Positions 16,668 through 25,507 of a stretch of 64,000 nucleotides of DNA are shown piece after piece; the first letter of the stretch is position 1, and every line of letters begins with the position of its first letter. Location of the stretch: contig NZ_WQDY01000008.1 of assembly GCF_013033355.1 (NCBI RefSeq), forward strand, positions 124,001 through 188,000. Reading direction: 5' to 3'. Source of the DNA: Ruegeria lacuscaerulensis (GTDB taxonomy: Bacteria; Pseudomonadota; Alphaproteobacteria; Rhodobacterales; Rhodobacteraceae). The position numbers and the translations under genes are program-made. Below the pieces are notes generated by a model. It was given only the letters and a program-made list of their open reading frames with translations, was not told the origin of the DNA and did not search any database.

Positions 16668-18172
16668 TTTTTCTTCCCGAACCCGCTAAGGCCCGGAGGC
16701 AGGGCCATTCCGCCGCCCATGCCGGGCATGCCGCCGGGCATCTTGCCACCCATCGCTTTGGCTGCAGCCTCAAGCGCCTTGGGGTCCATGCCTGCGGCCA
16801 TGTCCTCGGGCGACGGGCCGCCTTTGCCGAACATGCCCTTCATGGCCTGTTTCAGCATCTTGCCTTTGCCCATCTTACCCATCTTTTTCATCATGTCCGA
16901 CATCTGCCGGTGCATCTTGAGCAGCTTGTTGAGGTCGCTGACCTCCATCCCCGAACCCGCCGCAATCCGTTTCTTGCGGCTGGCCTGCAACAGTTGAGGG
17001 TTGGCGCGTTCGCGTTTGGTCATCGACTGGATCATGGCGATCTGCTGGCGCAGGATCTTGTCGTCCAGACCGGCCTGATCCATCTGCTTGGCCATTTTAC
17101 CCATGCCGGGCATCATACCCATCATGCCCTGCATACCGCCCATCTGGATCATCTGCTCCAGCTGCATTTTCAGGTCGTTCATGTTGAACTGACCTTTGAC
17201 CATGCGCTTCATCATGCGCTCGGTCTGTTCGATCTCCATCGTTTCCTGGGCTTTTTCGACCAGAGCAACAATGTCGCCCATGCCCAGAATACGACCGGCG
17301 ATCCGGTCCGGCTCGAAGGTCTCAAGCGCGTCCATCTTTTCGCCCAGACCAACAAAGCGGATCGGCTTGCCAGTGACCGCACGCATCGACAGCGCAGCAC
17401 CGCCGCGCCCGTCGCCGTCCATCCGGGTCAGGACCACACCCGAGATGCCGACCTTGGCGTCGAACTCTTCGGCCACTTCAACGGCGACCTGACCGGTCAG
17501 GCCGTCGACGACCAGCAGGGTCTCGCGCGGGTCAACGACATTGCGGACCTGCTCGACCTCGTCCATCAGGACTTCGTCGATGTGCAGACGGCCTGCGGTG
17601 TCCAGCATGTAGACGTCGTAACCGCCCAACGTTGCCTGTTGCTTGGCGCGCTTGGCGATGTCGACGGGTTTCTGGCCGGGAACGATCGGCAGGGTATCGA
17701 CGCCAACCTGCGTCCCCAGAACGGCCAGCTGATCCATCGCCGCCGGGCGATAGACGTCGAGCGAGGCCATCAGGACCTTCTTGCCTTCTTTCTCTTTGAG
17801 GCGTTTCGCCAGCTTGCCGGTGGTGGTCGTCTTGCCCGAGCCCTGAAGGCCGACCATCAGGATCGGGGCGGGCGGGTTGTCGATCTTCAGCTTGCCGGGA
17901 TCTTCTTCGCCGCGCAGCGTATCGACCAGCGCGTCATGCACGATCTTGACGACCTGCTGGCCGGGGGTGATCGATTTGGTGACGGCCTGACCGGTTGCCT
18001 GTTCCTGCACTTTCTTAACGAAGGCGCGCGCCACCGGCAGCGAGACGTCGGCCTCAAGCAGCGCAACCCGGACCTCGCGCAGTGCGGTCTTCACGTCCTC
18101 CTCGGACAGAGCGCCCTGTTTGGTCAGCCGGTCAAAGACGCCGGAAAGGCGTTCGGATAGATTTTCAAACAT
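16664..18172 (-). CDS. ffh: Signal recognition particle protein Ffh
   Basis: GTPase that binds signal sequences on nascent chains and, with 4.5S RNA and FtsY, delivers them to the translocon. The 502-residue protein has the N domain, the G domain with GLQGSGKTTTTGKLAKRL, DVYRPAAMDQL, MLDTAGRLHIDE and VLTRMDGDGRGGAALS, and a methionine-rich M domain from about residue 330 (QMIQMGGMQGMMGMMPGMGK). A Gly/Met/Lys-rich tail is longer than usual. A strong AAGGAGG ribosome site precedes the ATG. First gene of the minus-strand block, with a structured leader upstream. Confidence 0.97.
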   Translation of the reverse strand: MFENLSERLSGVFDRLTKQGALSEEDVKTALREVRVALLEADVSLPVARAFVKKVQEQATGQAVTKSITPGQQVVKIVHDALVDTLRGEEDPGKLKIDNPPAPILMVGLQGSGKTTTTGKLAKRLKEKEGKKVLMASLDVYRPAAMDQLAVLGTQVGVDTLPIVPGQKPVDIAKRAKQQATLGGYDVYMLDTAGRLHIDEVLMDEVEQVRNVVDPRETLLVVDGLTGQVAVEVAEEFDAKVGISGVVLTRMDGDGRGGAALSMRAVTGKPIRFVGLGEKMDALETFEPDRIAGRILGMGDIVALVEKAQETMEIEQTERMMKRMVKGQFNMNDLKMQLEQMIQMGGMQGMMGMMPGMGKMAKQMDQAGLDDKILRQQIAMIQSMTKRERANPQLLQASRKKRIAAGSGMEVSDLNKLLKMHRQMSDMMKKMGKMGKGKMLKQAMKGMFGKGGPSPEDMAAGMDPKALEAAAKAMGGKMPGGMPGMGGGMALPPGLSGFGKKK

Positions 18173-18202
18173 GCCTTCGGCCTCCTTAGCCGGTTATCTG
18201 GT

Positions 18203-18318
18203 GGCACTTCCTAGGTAAGAAGCACCGGTTAAATACACAATTGCCCCCACGGGCGAAACTCGCTGGTGGGGGGCGATCCCTGAACGACTCAAGGGACCGG
18301 AAGATCAGACGCTTCCGG
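18203..18318 (-). promoter_or_regulatory. Hairpin-rich leader of ffh, possible structured RNA element
   Basis: Read on the minus strand toward ffh, four consecutive hairpins are visible: CCGGAAG/CTTCCGG (18297-18318), TCCCT-GA pairing with one bulge (18277-18296), a long GCCCCC-CAC/GTG-GGGGC stem capped by GCGA/TCGC (18243-18274), and GGTGCTTC/GAAGTGCC (18203-18226). The last pairs fully only as minus-strand RNA because two pairs are G-U. This favours a structure in the ffh transcript. The first hairpin lies 16 bases after the upstream gene's stop and could terminate it, though no T-tract follows. No match to SRP RNA is apparent. Confidence 0.5.
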
Positions 18319-18333
18319 ATGTTTGAAGGGGCT

Positions 18334-18852
18334 TTAGGCCGATTGGCTGTCAGAGTCAACCGCTCGCGCCGGAAGCCAGTCATTGACCGCATCCGCCAGC
18401 CGCTGCGCCCCGTGCCCGCTTACATAGGCTTCGACAATCGGGTGTCGGCCTGCACTCATGCCCTTTTCCAGGATCAGAACGGGTCGGTGCATCTTGGACG
18501 TGGTTCTGTCGCGGGTCGATGTGGTGGTTTCCACCTCGGCATGGGACAGGTTCGACAGCTCATGTTCTACGGTGTCATAGCCAAAGACGGATTGGCGGCG
18601 GATCAAAACGCTGTTGCTGGGTCGATCTAAAATCACCTGTACGCGCCGCACAAAGACGCAGAAAGCGCCGATGCCCATCCCGCCGCCAAACACAGCAAAG
18701 AACAGACCGAACAGAATGCCCTCGCCGCCTTCGGTTGCAATGAACAGACCAGCGCCGACAAAGGCAAGGATGAAGAAGATCAGTGAGATGCCAATGAACC
18801 AGGGCGTATTAGAAAGGATCAATTGGTTCGGAGTATTGCGCGTGACTTTCAT
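18334..18852 (-). CDS. Hypothetical two-helix membrane protein
   Basis: A 172-residue protein with two hydrophobic helices at about residues 17-39 (FIGISLIFFILAFVGAGLFI) and 45-69 (ILFGLFFAVFGGGMGIGAFCVFV), followed by a 100-residue soluble part of mixed strands (VQVILDRPSNSVLIRRQSVF) and a closing helix. The hairpin-plus-soluble-domain form recalls small bacterial PH-like membrane proteins, but I do not recognise a family. It runs toward ffh with the hairpin-rich region between them. The C-terminus contains DSDSQSA. Confidence 0.7.
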   Translation of the reverse strand: MKVTRNTPNQLILSNTPWFIGISLIFFILAFVGAGLFIATEGGEGILFGLFFAVFGGGMGIGAFCVFVRRVQVILDRPSNSVLIRRQSVFGYDTVEHELSNLSHAEVETTTSTRDRTTSKMHRPVLILEKGMSAGRHPIVEAYVSGHGAQRLADAVNDWLPARAVDSDSQSA

Positions 18853-18939
18853 GGCGGCACGCTAGCACTGAATTCCGACGCTGTCTGGCTTGAATTTGTC
18901 CGCACGTTGCGCGATGAGCACGCCAAACAGGAGATACCC

Positions 18940-19470
18940 ATGGACGCATCATCCGCCTTTCAGGACACATTACCGCTGAGTTCCGACGCGCTGCTGGCGC
19001 AGCTGGACGATTGGGGCCTGACTTATACGCTGCACACCCATGTGCCTTTGCGCACGGTTGAGGATTCAAAGGCGGTCGAGGATCAGTTCATGGTGCCCGG
19101 CGAAAACGCGTTGCGGGTCAAGAACCTGTATCTGCGCGACAAGAAAAAGCGGAACTATCTTGTAACGCTGGAGCAGAACGCCGAGATCGACCTTAAGGCG
19201 TTGGGGGCTGAACTGGGTGTCGGTAACCTGTCCTTTGGGTCGGCGGATCGTTTGCTGCAGAACCTTGGTATCCGTCCCGGCGCGGTGAGCCCTTTGGCGA
19301 TGATCAACGGGGTGCAGAACGAGGTACGGTTCTTCATGGACGGCGCAGCCAAGCAGGCGGATGTCATCTATATGCACCCGCTGGTCAATGACCGCACCGT
19401 TGCAATGCCACGGGACGATCTGCTGGCGTTTTGTGATCGTATCGGGGTCGAGATTAACTGGTTGCCTTGA
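18940..19470 (+). CDS. Prolyl-tRNA editing protein (YbaK/ProRS-associated domain)
   Basis: A 176-residue free-standing editing domain, expected to hydrolyse mischarged alanyl-tRNA(Pro) or related products. It shows the ProX/PrdX pattern: ALLAQLDDWGLTYTLHTHVPLRTVEDSKAV, the GENALRVKNLYLRDKKKRNYLV block with the conserved lysines, FGSADRLLQNLGIRPGAVSP and FFMDGAAKQADVIYMHPLVNDRTVAM. The ATG at 18940 is preceded by AGGAG and replaces a longer frame. Its stop abuts the convergent racemase stop. Confidence 0.88.
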   Translation: MDASSAFQDTLPLSSDALLAQLDDWGLTYTLHTHVPLRTVEDSKAVEDQFMVPGENALRVKNLYLRDKKKRNYLVTLEQNAEIDLKALGAELGVGNLSFGSADRLLQNLGIRPGAVSPLAMINGVQNEVRFFMDGAAKQADVIYMHPLVNDRTVAMPRDDLLAFCDRIGVEINWLP

Positions 19471-20211
19471 TCAGTCCCCTAGCGCTTGGGCCAAGGCGGC
19501 CGAGACATGTGCTGCGGAAGGGTTGATGAAAAGATGCCCGTCTGCCTCAAACACCGGATCGTCCAGATGATTGGGGAAGGCTAACGGCAGTTCGGTGCAG
19601 GCCAGCAGGATCGCGGTGCCAGTGCGCGCATGTTTGTTGCAGAACGCAAGCAAACGGGCATGCGCTTCGTCGGACGCCCCACCGTAAAAGTTGCTGTCGA
19701 TCATCGCTTGCATCTCGGCGATCTCGGCGTCGGGCAGCCGCTTGTTGGCGACAACGCCATGTTCGGCCAGCTTTTCGGCATAGTTGGTCGCTTCCATCGT
19801 GACGGTTGTTCCCAGAACCAGCGCTTCAGAGGCTTTGGTGCGCGCTGTCACCTCTGCAGTGGCGTCGAAAATACTGAGAATCGGCATCGTCACGCCTTGT
19901 CGTATCGAATGAAGTCGAGCGTGGGGGGTGTTGGACGCGATGATGCCGAAATCACATCCGGCCTGTTCCAACGTCCGCAGTGCCTCGCGAAAGGCTGCGT
20001 CGAAGGCCGACCAACTCTCCTCGTCCCCGGCGATACCGCGCAAAGCGCGCGTTTTGGCCTGCGTGACGGATTCGATGGTCATCGGAGGGATGGGCAGCGG
20101 AGATGTATGACCCCGTTCAGCGAAATGGCGGCTCGCGCCCTCGGCAATGGCGCGGTAGTAGTCCACGGTCGAGGCCCAGCCCACACCGCCCAGAATTCCG
20201 ATTTTTTTCAT
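19471..20211 (-). CDS. Aspartate/glutamate racemase-family protein
   Basis: A 246-residue cofactor-independent racemase-like enzyme, opening MKKIGILGGVGWASTVDYYR. The second catalytic cysteine is kept (C205 in LLACTELPLAF). The first, normally in a CNT motif, is replaced by S93 in IIASNTPHARL. Relatives with a single catalytic cysteine exist (E. coli YgeA uses a Thr/Cys pair), so activity is possible but with altered stereochemistry or range. It is convergent with the tRNA-editing gene and followed upstream by azoR on the same strand. Confidence 0.82.
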   Translation of the reverse strand: MKKIGILGGVGWASTVDYYRAIAEGASRHFAERGHTSPLPIPPMTIESVTQAKTRALRGIAGDEESWSAFDAAFREALRTLEQAGCDFGIIASNTPHARLHSIRQGVTMPILSIFDATAEVTARTKASEALVLGTTVTMEATNYAEKLAEHGVVANKRLPDAEIAEMQAMIDSNFYGGASDEAHARLLAFCNKHARTGTAILLACTELPLAFPNHLDDPVFEADGHLFINPSAAHVSAALAQALGD

Positions 20212-20277
20212 GCCCGGTGTCCAGTCTGCAATTGTCTGTTCAGGTGCAGACTGGACGTTTTAGGGCGTAACGGTCAA

Positions 20278-20859
20278 TCAGGCCGCCAATTCCGAAACAG
20301 CCTTTTGCGCGTTGCTAAGGGTCGTTTCAGCGTCCAGTGCCATTTTATCGGCTGCGATGACGTCGACATTATGAATGCCGATGAAGCCCAGAACATGCTT
20401 GGCATAGTCGGTGGCAAAGTCGATCTCGGACCCGACTGCGGTGCCGCCAGAAGCGATGGCCAGAACTGCCCGTTTGCCATCCAACAGTCCCTTTGGGCCG
20501 TTTTCACTGTAGGAAAAGGTCAGTCCGGCGCGGGCGACAAGGTCGATCCACGCCTTGAACGCCGCAGGCACCGAGAAATTATAGATGGGCAGGCCGATCA
20601 CGACCGTATCGGCCTCTTGCAGTTCCGACACCAGAGCGTCGGAAAGGGATAGAAGGTCACGCTGGACCGCGTCGCGCTGATCAGCGGGAGTGAAATTGGC
20701 ATTGATCCACGCTTCGGTCAGTAGCGGTAGCGGAGTCGCCAGGTCGCGGCGGATGATACGGCTGGCACCGAGGTGCTTGACGATACGGTCAGAAAGGTCA
20801 CGGGTCGTTGACCCTGTTCGGCGGGCCGAGGCGTCAATGTGCAGAACTGTCTTGGTCAT
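20278..20859 (-). CDS. azoR: FMN-dependent NADH-azoreductase
   Basis: A 193-residue flavodoxin-like oxidoreductase that reduces quinones and azo compounds with NADH. Landmarks are MTKTVLHIDASARRTGSTTRD for the phosphate loop, DTVVIGLPIYNFSVPAAFKAW (the PxYNF FMN-binding block), and AIASGGTAVGSEIDFATDY with the second loop. The ATG at 20859 has GAAGGAG upstream. It is divergent from a LysR gene, which is its likely regulator (inference from position). Confidence 0.92.
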   Translation of the reverse strand: MTKTVLHIDASARRTGSTTRDLSDRIVKHLGASRIIRRDLATPLPLLTEAWINANFTPADQRDAVQRDLLSLSDALVSELQEADTVVIGLPIYNFSVPAAFKAWIDLVARAGLTFSYSENGPKGLLDGKRAVLAIASGGTAVGSEIDFATDYAKHVLGFIGIHNVDVIAADKMALDAETTLSNAQKAVSELAA

Positions 20860-20977
20860 GATGGTCTCCTTCAGGCGGTGAATTCTGTGTCTGGTCCCAA
20901 TATGAATGTTGCGTTGGTGAACAAAACTCTGATATCCCAACAGTAAGTGTTAAAATTTGCACAATGGACAAGATGCA

Positions 20978-21856
20978 ATGGACAATTGGGATGAAGTGAG
21001 AACCGCGTATCAGGTGGCGCGCATGGGGACGGTCAGCGGTGCCGCCGAAGTGTTGGGCGTTCACCACGCCACCGTTATCCGCCATATCGACGCGATCGAG
21101 GCGCGGCTGGGGGTCAAATTGTTCCAGCGCCACGCCCGTGGATACACGCCGACCGAGGCGGGCGACGACCTTCTGCGCGTAGCGCAAGCGACCGAAGATC
21201 AATTCAACCAGTTGGTTGGGCGCATGAAAGGCCGCGGAGATGACGTATCCGGAGAGCTGGTGGTGACTTCTCTGTCCTCGTTGGCGCCGTTGGTTGTGCC
21301 GGTGCTGAGCACATTCCAGCGCCTGCATCCTGATCTGATCGTCCGCTATCTGACTGGTGACCGTCTATTCCGGCTGGAATATGGTGAGGCACATGTGGCG
21401 ATCCGCGCCGGGTCGGCGCCGGATCAGCCCGACAATGTTGTGCAGCCATTCATGAAACAAGAGGTCGGCTTATATGCGAGCACGGCATACATCGAACTTC
21501 ACGGCAAACCAGCCGGGGTCGAGGATTTTGCCAGCCATTTCTTTGTCAGTACCGATGACGAAACCAGCCGCGCGCCGTTTTCGCGTTGGTTGCGCGAAAC
21601 GGTCCCTGCTGATCGCATCACTTTTCGCTGCACCAACAATTTCTGCATCCGCGAGGCCGTTCTTTCTGGAGCAGGCATTGGTTTCATGGCGCGGTGGGAG
21701 GCTGCCCGTGACCCCAATCTGATCGAGGTGATCCCGCCGCTGTCCGAGTGGTTCGGCAACCTTTGGCTGGTGACGCATGTGGATTTGCACCGCACGACCA
21801 AGGTGCAGTCGTTCCTTTCCTATTTGAAAGAGCAATCCAAAGGCTGGCAGCCATGA
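20978..21856 (+). CDS. LysR-family transcriptional regulator
   Basis: A 292-residue regulator with an N-terminal winged helix (TVSGAAEVLGVHHATVIRHI, then LGVKLFQRHARGYTPTEAG) and a C-terminal effector-binding domain of two alpha/beta lobes. The ATG at 20978 begins MDNWDEVRTAYQVARMG. It is divergent from azoR across 118 bases and its stop overlaps the EamA gene (ATGA), so it may control both quinone reduction and export. No effector can be inferred. Confidence 0.9.
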   Translation: MDNWDEVRTAYQVARMGTVSGAAEVLGVHHATVIRHIDAIEARLGVKLFQRHARGYTPTEAGDDLLRVAQATEDQFNQLVGRMKGRGDDVSGELVVTSLSSLAPLVVPVLSTFQRLHPDLIVRYLTGDRLFRLEYGEAHVAIRAGSAPDQPDNVVQPFMKQEVGLYASTAYIELHGKPAGVEDFASHFFVSTDDETSRAPFSRWLRETVPADRITFRCTNNFCIREAVLSGAGIGFMARWEAARDPNLIEVIPPLSEWFGNLWLVTHVDLHRTTKVQSFLSYLKEQSKGWQP

Positions 21857-22773
21857 CCCCTCCGGCGCGTGGCCATTTGGCCATGCTGGTCTTTTCTGCC
21901 TTGGTCGCGGGCAGTTTCTCACTAGGCTCAATGATTGCCAACCAGATCTCGCCCGAGGCGGTCACTGCCGTGAGGTTTGCAATTGCGGCCATCGTGATCG
22001 GGGCAACAGCGTTGATGACCACAGGCTTGCCGCGCAGCGCTGCGCAAGCTCCTTGGCGTTACCTGGTGCTGGGCGGGCTTTTTGCGACCTATTTTGTTCT
22101 TATGTTTCACGGGTTGAAAACCGCCCCTCCGGTCAGCGCGGCTGCGGTTTTTACCCTGACTCCGGTTTTGTCAGCGATCGCCGGATGGTTTCTGTTGCGT
22201 CAGGTCACCACGCCAAGGATGGCACTGGCGCTAAGCATTGGTGCCGTTGGGGCGCTTTGGGTGATCTTCCGGGCGGACTGGCAAGCGTTCACGGCTTTTC
22301 AAATCAACAAGGGTGAGTTCATTTATTTCTGGGGGTGTATAGCTCATGCTGTTTATACGCCGATGGTGCGTAAACTGAACCGCGGTGAACCCGCCGTGGT
22401 GTTCAGTTTCGGAACCATGGTAGCAGGTTGCCTGCTTTTGACTATCTATGCGTGGTCCGACATTCGCGACACCGACTGGGCCAACCTGCCCATGATCGTG
22501 TGGGTCGGGTTGCTGTACCTGTCGATCTTCGCGACCGCCGCCAGTTTTGTTCTGGTTCAGTTTTCGGCCCTGCGTCTGCCGTCGGCCAAGGTTATGGCCT
22601 ATACTTATCTTGTCCCCAGTTGGGTCATTCTATGGGAGATTGCGCTGGGCAACGGCGCCCCCGTGGCACTGGTTTTGGTCGGCGTCGCTCTGACATGCGT
22701 TGCATTGTTGATGCTCCTCAGGCCCGACGGACCCAAAGGGGCGGAACCTGTTTTTAAGGCCGATCGAAACTGA
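21853..22773 (+). CDS. EamA-family (DMT superfamily) exporter
   Basis: A 306-residue inner-membrane protein with ten predicted helices in two EamA repeats. The first begins LAMLVFSALVAGSFSLGSMI and includes AVTAVRFAIAAIVIGATALM. The second has PMVRKLNRGEPAVVFSFGTM and ends VALVLVGVALTCVALLMLLR. The ATG overlaps the LysR stop by four bases, so the two are co-translated. The substrate is unknown; family members export amino acids or other metabolites. Confidence 0.88.
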   Translation: MTPPARGHLAMLVFSALVAGSFSLGSMIANQISPEAVTAVRFAIAAIVIGATALMTTGLPRSAAQAPWRYLVLGGLFATYFVLMFHGLKTAPPVSAAAVFTLTPVLSAIAGWFLLRQVTTPRMALALSIGAVGALWVIFRADWQAFTAFQINKGEFIYFWGCIAHAVYTPMVRKLNRGEPAVVFSFGTMVAGCLLLTIYAWSDIRDTDWANLPMIVWVGLLYLSIFATAASFVLVQFSALRLPSAKVMAYTYLVPSWVILWEIALGNGAPVALVLVGVALTCVALLMLLRPDGPKGAEPVFKADRN

Positions 22774-22909
22774 ACTGAAGGTTGCTCAACAGGCCGAGGC
22801 CGCAAAACGTCTCGACCTGTGCGGCATGAACCGTTTGCGTCATCCGCAGAAGAGATAGATTTGGTTTTGGCAGCATACCACGAAACATGCGCCTGCCATT
22901 GTCAATCGG

Positions 22910-23245
22910 TCAGGTGTCGTCTGCCAAAGGCAATTGGCTTTCCAGAAACCGTTCGAACGCATCCAGGTTGACCGGCTCGAATTGTCCGAACCCCTGCATC
23001 CAGACCGAGGCCGACCGTAGCGCGTCGGGTTCCAGCTTGCACCATTTCACCCGGCCGCGTTTTTCCTGGCTGATCAGCCCGGCCTTGGTCAGGATCATCA
23101 AATGCTTCGAGATCGCGGCCAGTGACATCTCGAACGGTTCGGCAACATCGGTGACGGCCATGTCATCCTCCAACAGCATTGCAAGGATGGCGCGGCGTGT
23201 GGGGTCGGCAAGGGCCGCGAAAACGGTATCGAGATCACTGGACAT
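22910..23245 (-). CDS. ArsR-family winged-helix regulator
   Basis: A 111-residue regulator with the ArsR/SmtB pattern: VFAALADPTRRAILAMLLEDDMAVTDVAEP, then SLAAISKHLMILTKAGLISQEKRGRVKWCKL. Only one cysteine is in the DNA-binding region and there is no CxC metal site, so it is probably not a metal sensor. The ATG at 23245 is preferred to a TTG twelve bases upstream. It stands alone, with no obvious target beside it except possibly the EamA exporter, which converges on it. Confidence 0.87.
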   Translation of the reverse strand: MSSDLDTVFAALADPTRRAILAMLLEDDMAVTDVAEPFEMSLAAISKHLMILTKAGLISQEKRGRVKWCKLEPDALRSASVWMQGFGQFEPVNLDAFERFLESQLPLADDT

Positions 23246-23476
23246 GCTTCCGCTCAATCACAGCGGTCTGCTTTGGTCAACCATTTGGTTGAATATGGAA
23301 GATCCGGTCCATTTATGCCCGCGCAGGATCAACGGGTGCGCCTGCGGCGAGACAGTGGAACATTGTAATATTTAAAATCAAAGGCTTAAATGCAATTCGA
23401 GTGCGACCTATACACCGTTGACTCTATGCCCGCATCGCCTTAGCACCCTACCCAAGACTGTGCGAGGGAAACGCCC

Positions 23477-23809
23477 GTGACCGATGACGACCAAAAGCAG
23501 CGTATGGCGCAGCTGGAGGCCAAGATCGACGCGGCGAAAAAGGCCAAACAGCCCCCCAAACGCGCAGACAGTGACATATCCGGTGGCGAGCTTGCCTGGA
23601 GGATGGTCATCGAAATGGTATCCGGTCTGGGGATCGGGTTTGGCATCGGATACGGGCTGGACAGCCTGCTCGGGACGATCCCGATCTTTCTGGTGCTGTT
23701 TACATTGCTGGGCCTTGTCGCGGGCGTGAAGGTTATGCTCCGCAGCGCGAAAGAGGTCCAAGAGAAACAAACGGCGGCGACGGCTGCCGAGAAGGACGAG
23801 AGGGACTGA
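23477..23809 (+). CDS. atpI: F0F1 ATP synthase subunit I
   Basis: A 110-residue assembly helper with a Lys-rich N-terminus ([18 protein letters not shown]) and two hydrophobic helices ([20 protein letters not shown] and [17 protein letters not shown]). It starts at GTG with GAGGG upstream. In other bacteria AtpI aids c-ring formation. It heads an F0-only operon, atpI-atpB-atpE-atpF'-atpF, the usual alphaproteobacterial split from the F1 genes, which are not in this window. Confidence 0.9.
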   Translation: MTDDDQKQRMAQLEAKIDAAKKAKQPPKRADSDISGGELAWRMVIEMVSGLGIGFGIGYGLDSLLGTIPIFLVLFTLLGLVAGVKVMLRSAKEVQEKQTAATAAEKDERD

Positions 23810-23811
23810 AC

Positions 23812-24570
23812 GTGGCAACCGAGACCACCGCAGCAGAAGGCAGCAGCCTGGTATTCCACCCGATGGACCAGTTCATCGTCAAACCGTTGTTCGGCGACGG
23901 TGCGGTGGGCATGTTCACCATCACCAACGTGACGCTGTGGCTATTCTTTGCCATCGTAGCGATTGTTCTGCTGCTAATCGTGCCGACCTCGAAGCGCGCG
24001 ATTGTTCCGACCCGAATGCAGTCGGTGGCCGAACTGGCCTACGGCTTCATCTACAAGATGCTGGAAGACATCTGCGGCAAGGAAGGCGTCAAGTTCTTCC
24101 CCTATGTCATGACCCTGTTCATGTTCATCGTGACAGCGAACTTCCTGGGCCTGATCCCGACCTCGTTCACCACCACATCGCATTTCGCCGTGACCATCCC
24201 GCTGGCGCTGGCTGTCTTCCTGACCGTCACCATCCTGGGCTTTGTCAAGAACGGCGCGGGCTTCCTGAGCCTGTTCTGGGTCTCCAGCGCCCCGATGGCG
24301 CTGCGTCCGATCCTGGCGATCATCGAGCTGATCTCGTACTTTGTGCGCCCGGTCAGCCACTCCATTCGTCTGGCCGGTAACGTCATGGCTGGCCACGCGG
24401 TGATCAAGGTGTTCGCAGGCTTTGCCGCGATTGCCGTGATCTCGCCCGTGTCGGTTCTGGCAATCACCGCAATGTACGGTCTTGAGGTCCTGGTGGCCTT
24501 TATCCAGGCCTACGTATTCACCATTCTGACCTGTGTTTACCTCAAGGACGCTCTGCATCCGCATCACTGA
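23812..24570 (+). CDS. atpB: F0F1 ATP synthase subunit a
   Basis: A 252-residue stator membrane subunit forming the proton half-channels against the c-ring. It has five to six helices; the essential arginine lies in the [19 protein letters not shown] segment, and [24 protein letters not shown] is the conserved last helix. The start is GTG two bases after the atpI stop. [21 protein letters not shown] block is also family-typical. Confidence 0.96.
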   Translation: MATETTAAEGSSLVFHPMDQFIVKPLFGDGAVGMFTITNVTLWLFFAIVAIVLLLIVPTSKRAIVPTRMQSVAELAYGFIYKMLEDICGKEGVKFFPYVMTLFMFIVTANFLGLIPTSFTTTSHFAVTIPLALAVFLTVTILGFVKNGAGFLSLFWVSSAPMALRPILAIIELISYFVRPVSHSIRLAGNVMAGHAVIKVFAGFAAIAVISPVSVLAITAMYGLEVLVAFIQAYVFTILTCVYLKDALHPHH

Positions 24571-24639
24571 TTGGGTCTTGCACCCAGCACAGGAACGATA
24601 ACCAAACATCGAAACTTCCAATTCGTAAGGAGATACATC

Positions 24640-24864
24640 ATGGAAGGCGATCTCGCACACATCGGCGCAGGCCTGGCAGCAATCGGTTCCGGCGCAGCCG
24701 CAATCGGGGTGGGCAACGTTGCAGGCAACTTCCTGGCCGGCGCCCTGCGCAACCCTTCGGCGGCTGCTTCGCAGACCGCAACCCTGTTCATCGGTATCGC
24801 ATTCGCAGAAGCCCTGGGGATCTTCGCATTCCTGGTCTCGCTGCTGCTGATGTTCGCCGTCTAA
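24640..24864 (+). CDS. atpE: F0F1 ATP synthase subunit c
   Basis: A 74-residue two-helix proteolipid that forms the rotor ring. The loop between helices carries [13 protein letters not shown], and the proton-carrying Glu lies in [20 protein letters not shown]. The ATG at 24640 follows AAGGAG; a longer in-frame segment before it has no family character. The good ribosome site suits the high copy number needed. Confidence 0.97.
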   Translation: MEGDLAHIGAGLAAIGSGAAAIGVGNVAGNFLAGALRNPSAAASQTATLFIGIAFAEALGIFAFLVSLLLMFAV

Positions 24865-24950
24865 TCTGCGGAACCTGATCCTTACGCGCAGGTGGGTCCA
24901 AGCCATAGCGGCCCACCTGTTGTAAAGACAACGTTCCGACGGAGGACATC

Positions 24951-25502
24951 ATGGCGACTGAACCCCTAGCCAAAGAAGTAGCAGGCACCTGTGTAGACTC
25001 GCATGGCTCTGCCATCGGGATGCCTCAGCTCTGCTTCGATTGGTTCCCCAACCAGATTTTCTGGCTGGTCATTACGCTGGTCGTCATCTTTCTGGTCCTG
25101 TCTCGCGTGGCTCTGCCCCGCATCGCGGCAATCCTGGCTGAACGTCAGGGGACCATTACAAATGACCTGGCTGCGGCCGAAGATCTGAAGGCCAAGGCGG
25201 TCGAGGCCGAAGAGGCCTATAACAAGGCGCTGGCCGATGCCCGTGCCGAAGCGCAGCGTATCGCTGCCGAAGCACGTGCTGAAATCCAGTCTGGTCTGGA
25301 TGACGCGATTGCCAAGGCGGACGCAGAAATCGCTGCAAAAGCGGCTGAATCGGAAAAGGCAATTGCCGAAATCCGTGCCGGTGCGCTGGAAAGCATTCAA
25401 GTGGTTGCCAAGGATACGGCAGCTGAATTGGTTACAGCACTGGGTGGCGAGGCGGATGCCAAAGCCATCGACGGTGCCGTTGACGCGCAGATGAAAGGAT
25501 AA
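24951..25502 (+). CDS. atpF': F0F1 ATP synthase subunit b' (second b-type stalk subunit)
   Basis: A 183-residue peripheral-stalk subunit with a single N-terminal membrane helix ([20 protein letters not shown]) followed by a long charged coiled coil rich in Ala, Glu and Lys. [19 protein letters not shown] is the b' hallmark near the start. It pairs with the b subunit encoded next. Paired b' and b subunits are usual in photosynthetic bacteria and many alphaproteobacteria. Confidence 0.93.
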   Translation: MATEPLAKEVAGTCVDSHGSAIGMPQLCFDWFPNQIFWLVITLVVIFLVLSRVALPRIAAILAERQGTITNDLAAAEDLKAKAVEAEEAYNKALADARAEAQRIAAEARAEIQSGLDDAIAKADAEIAAKAAESEKAIAEIRAGALESIQVVAKDTAAELVTALGGEADAKAIDGAVDAQMKG

Positions 25503-25507
25503 GTGAC

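Noticed and set aside
16910..18160. 416-codon open frame antisense to ffh
   Set aside because: It mirrors the GC-rich codons of ffh on the other strand. The translation is rich in His, Gln, Asp and Leu in the pattern expected from a shadow frame, and ffh explains the region.
18297..18318. SRP (4.5S) RNA gene next to ffh
   Set aside because: CCGGAAG occurs here, but the conserved GGAA-loop and adjoining symmetric internal loop of SRP RNA do not follow; the segment is a simple hairpin.
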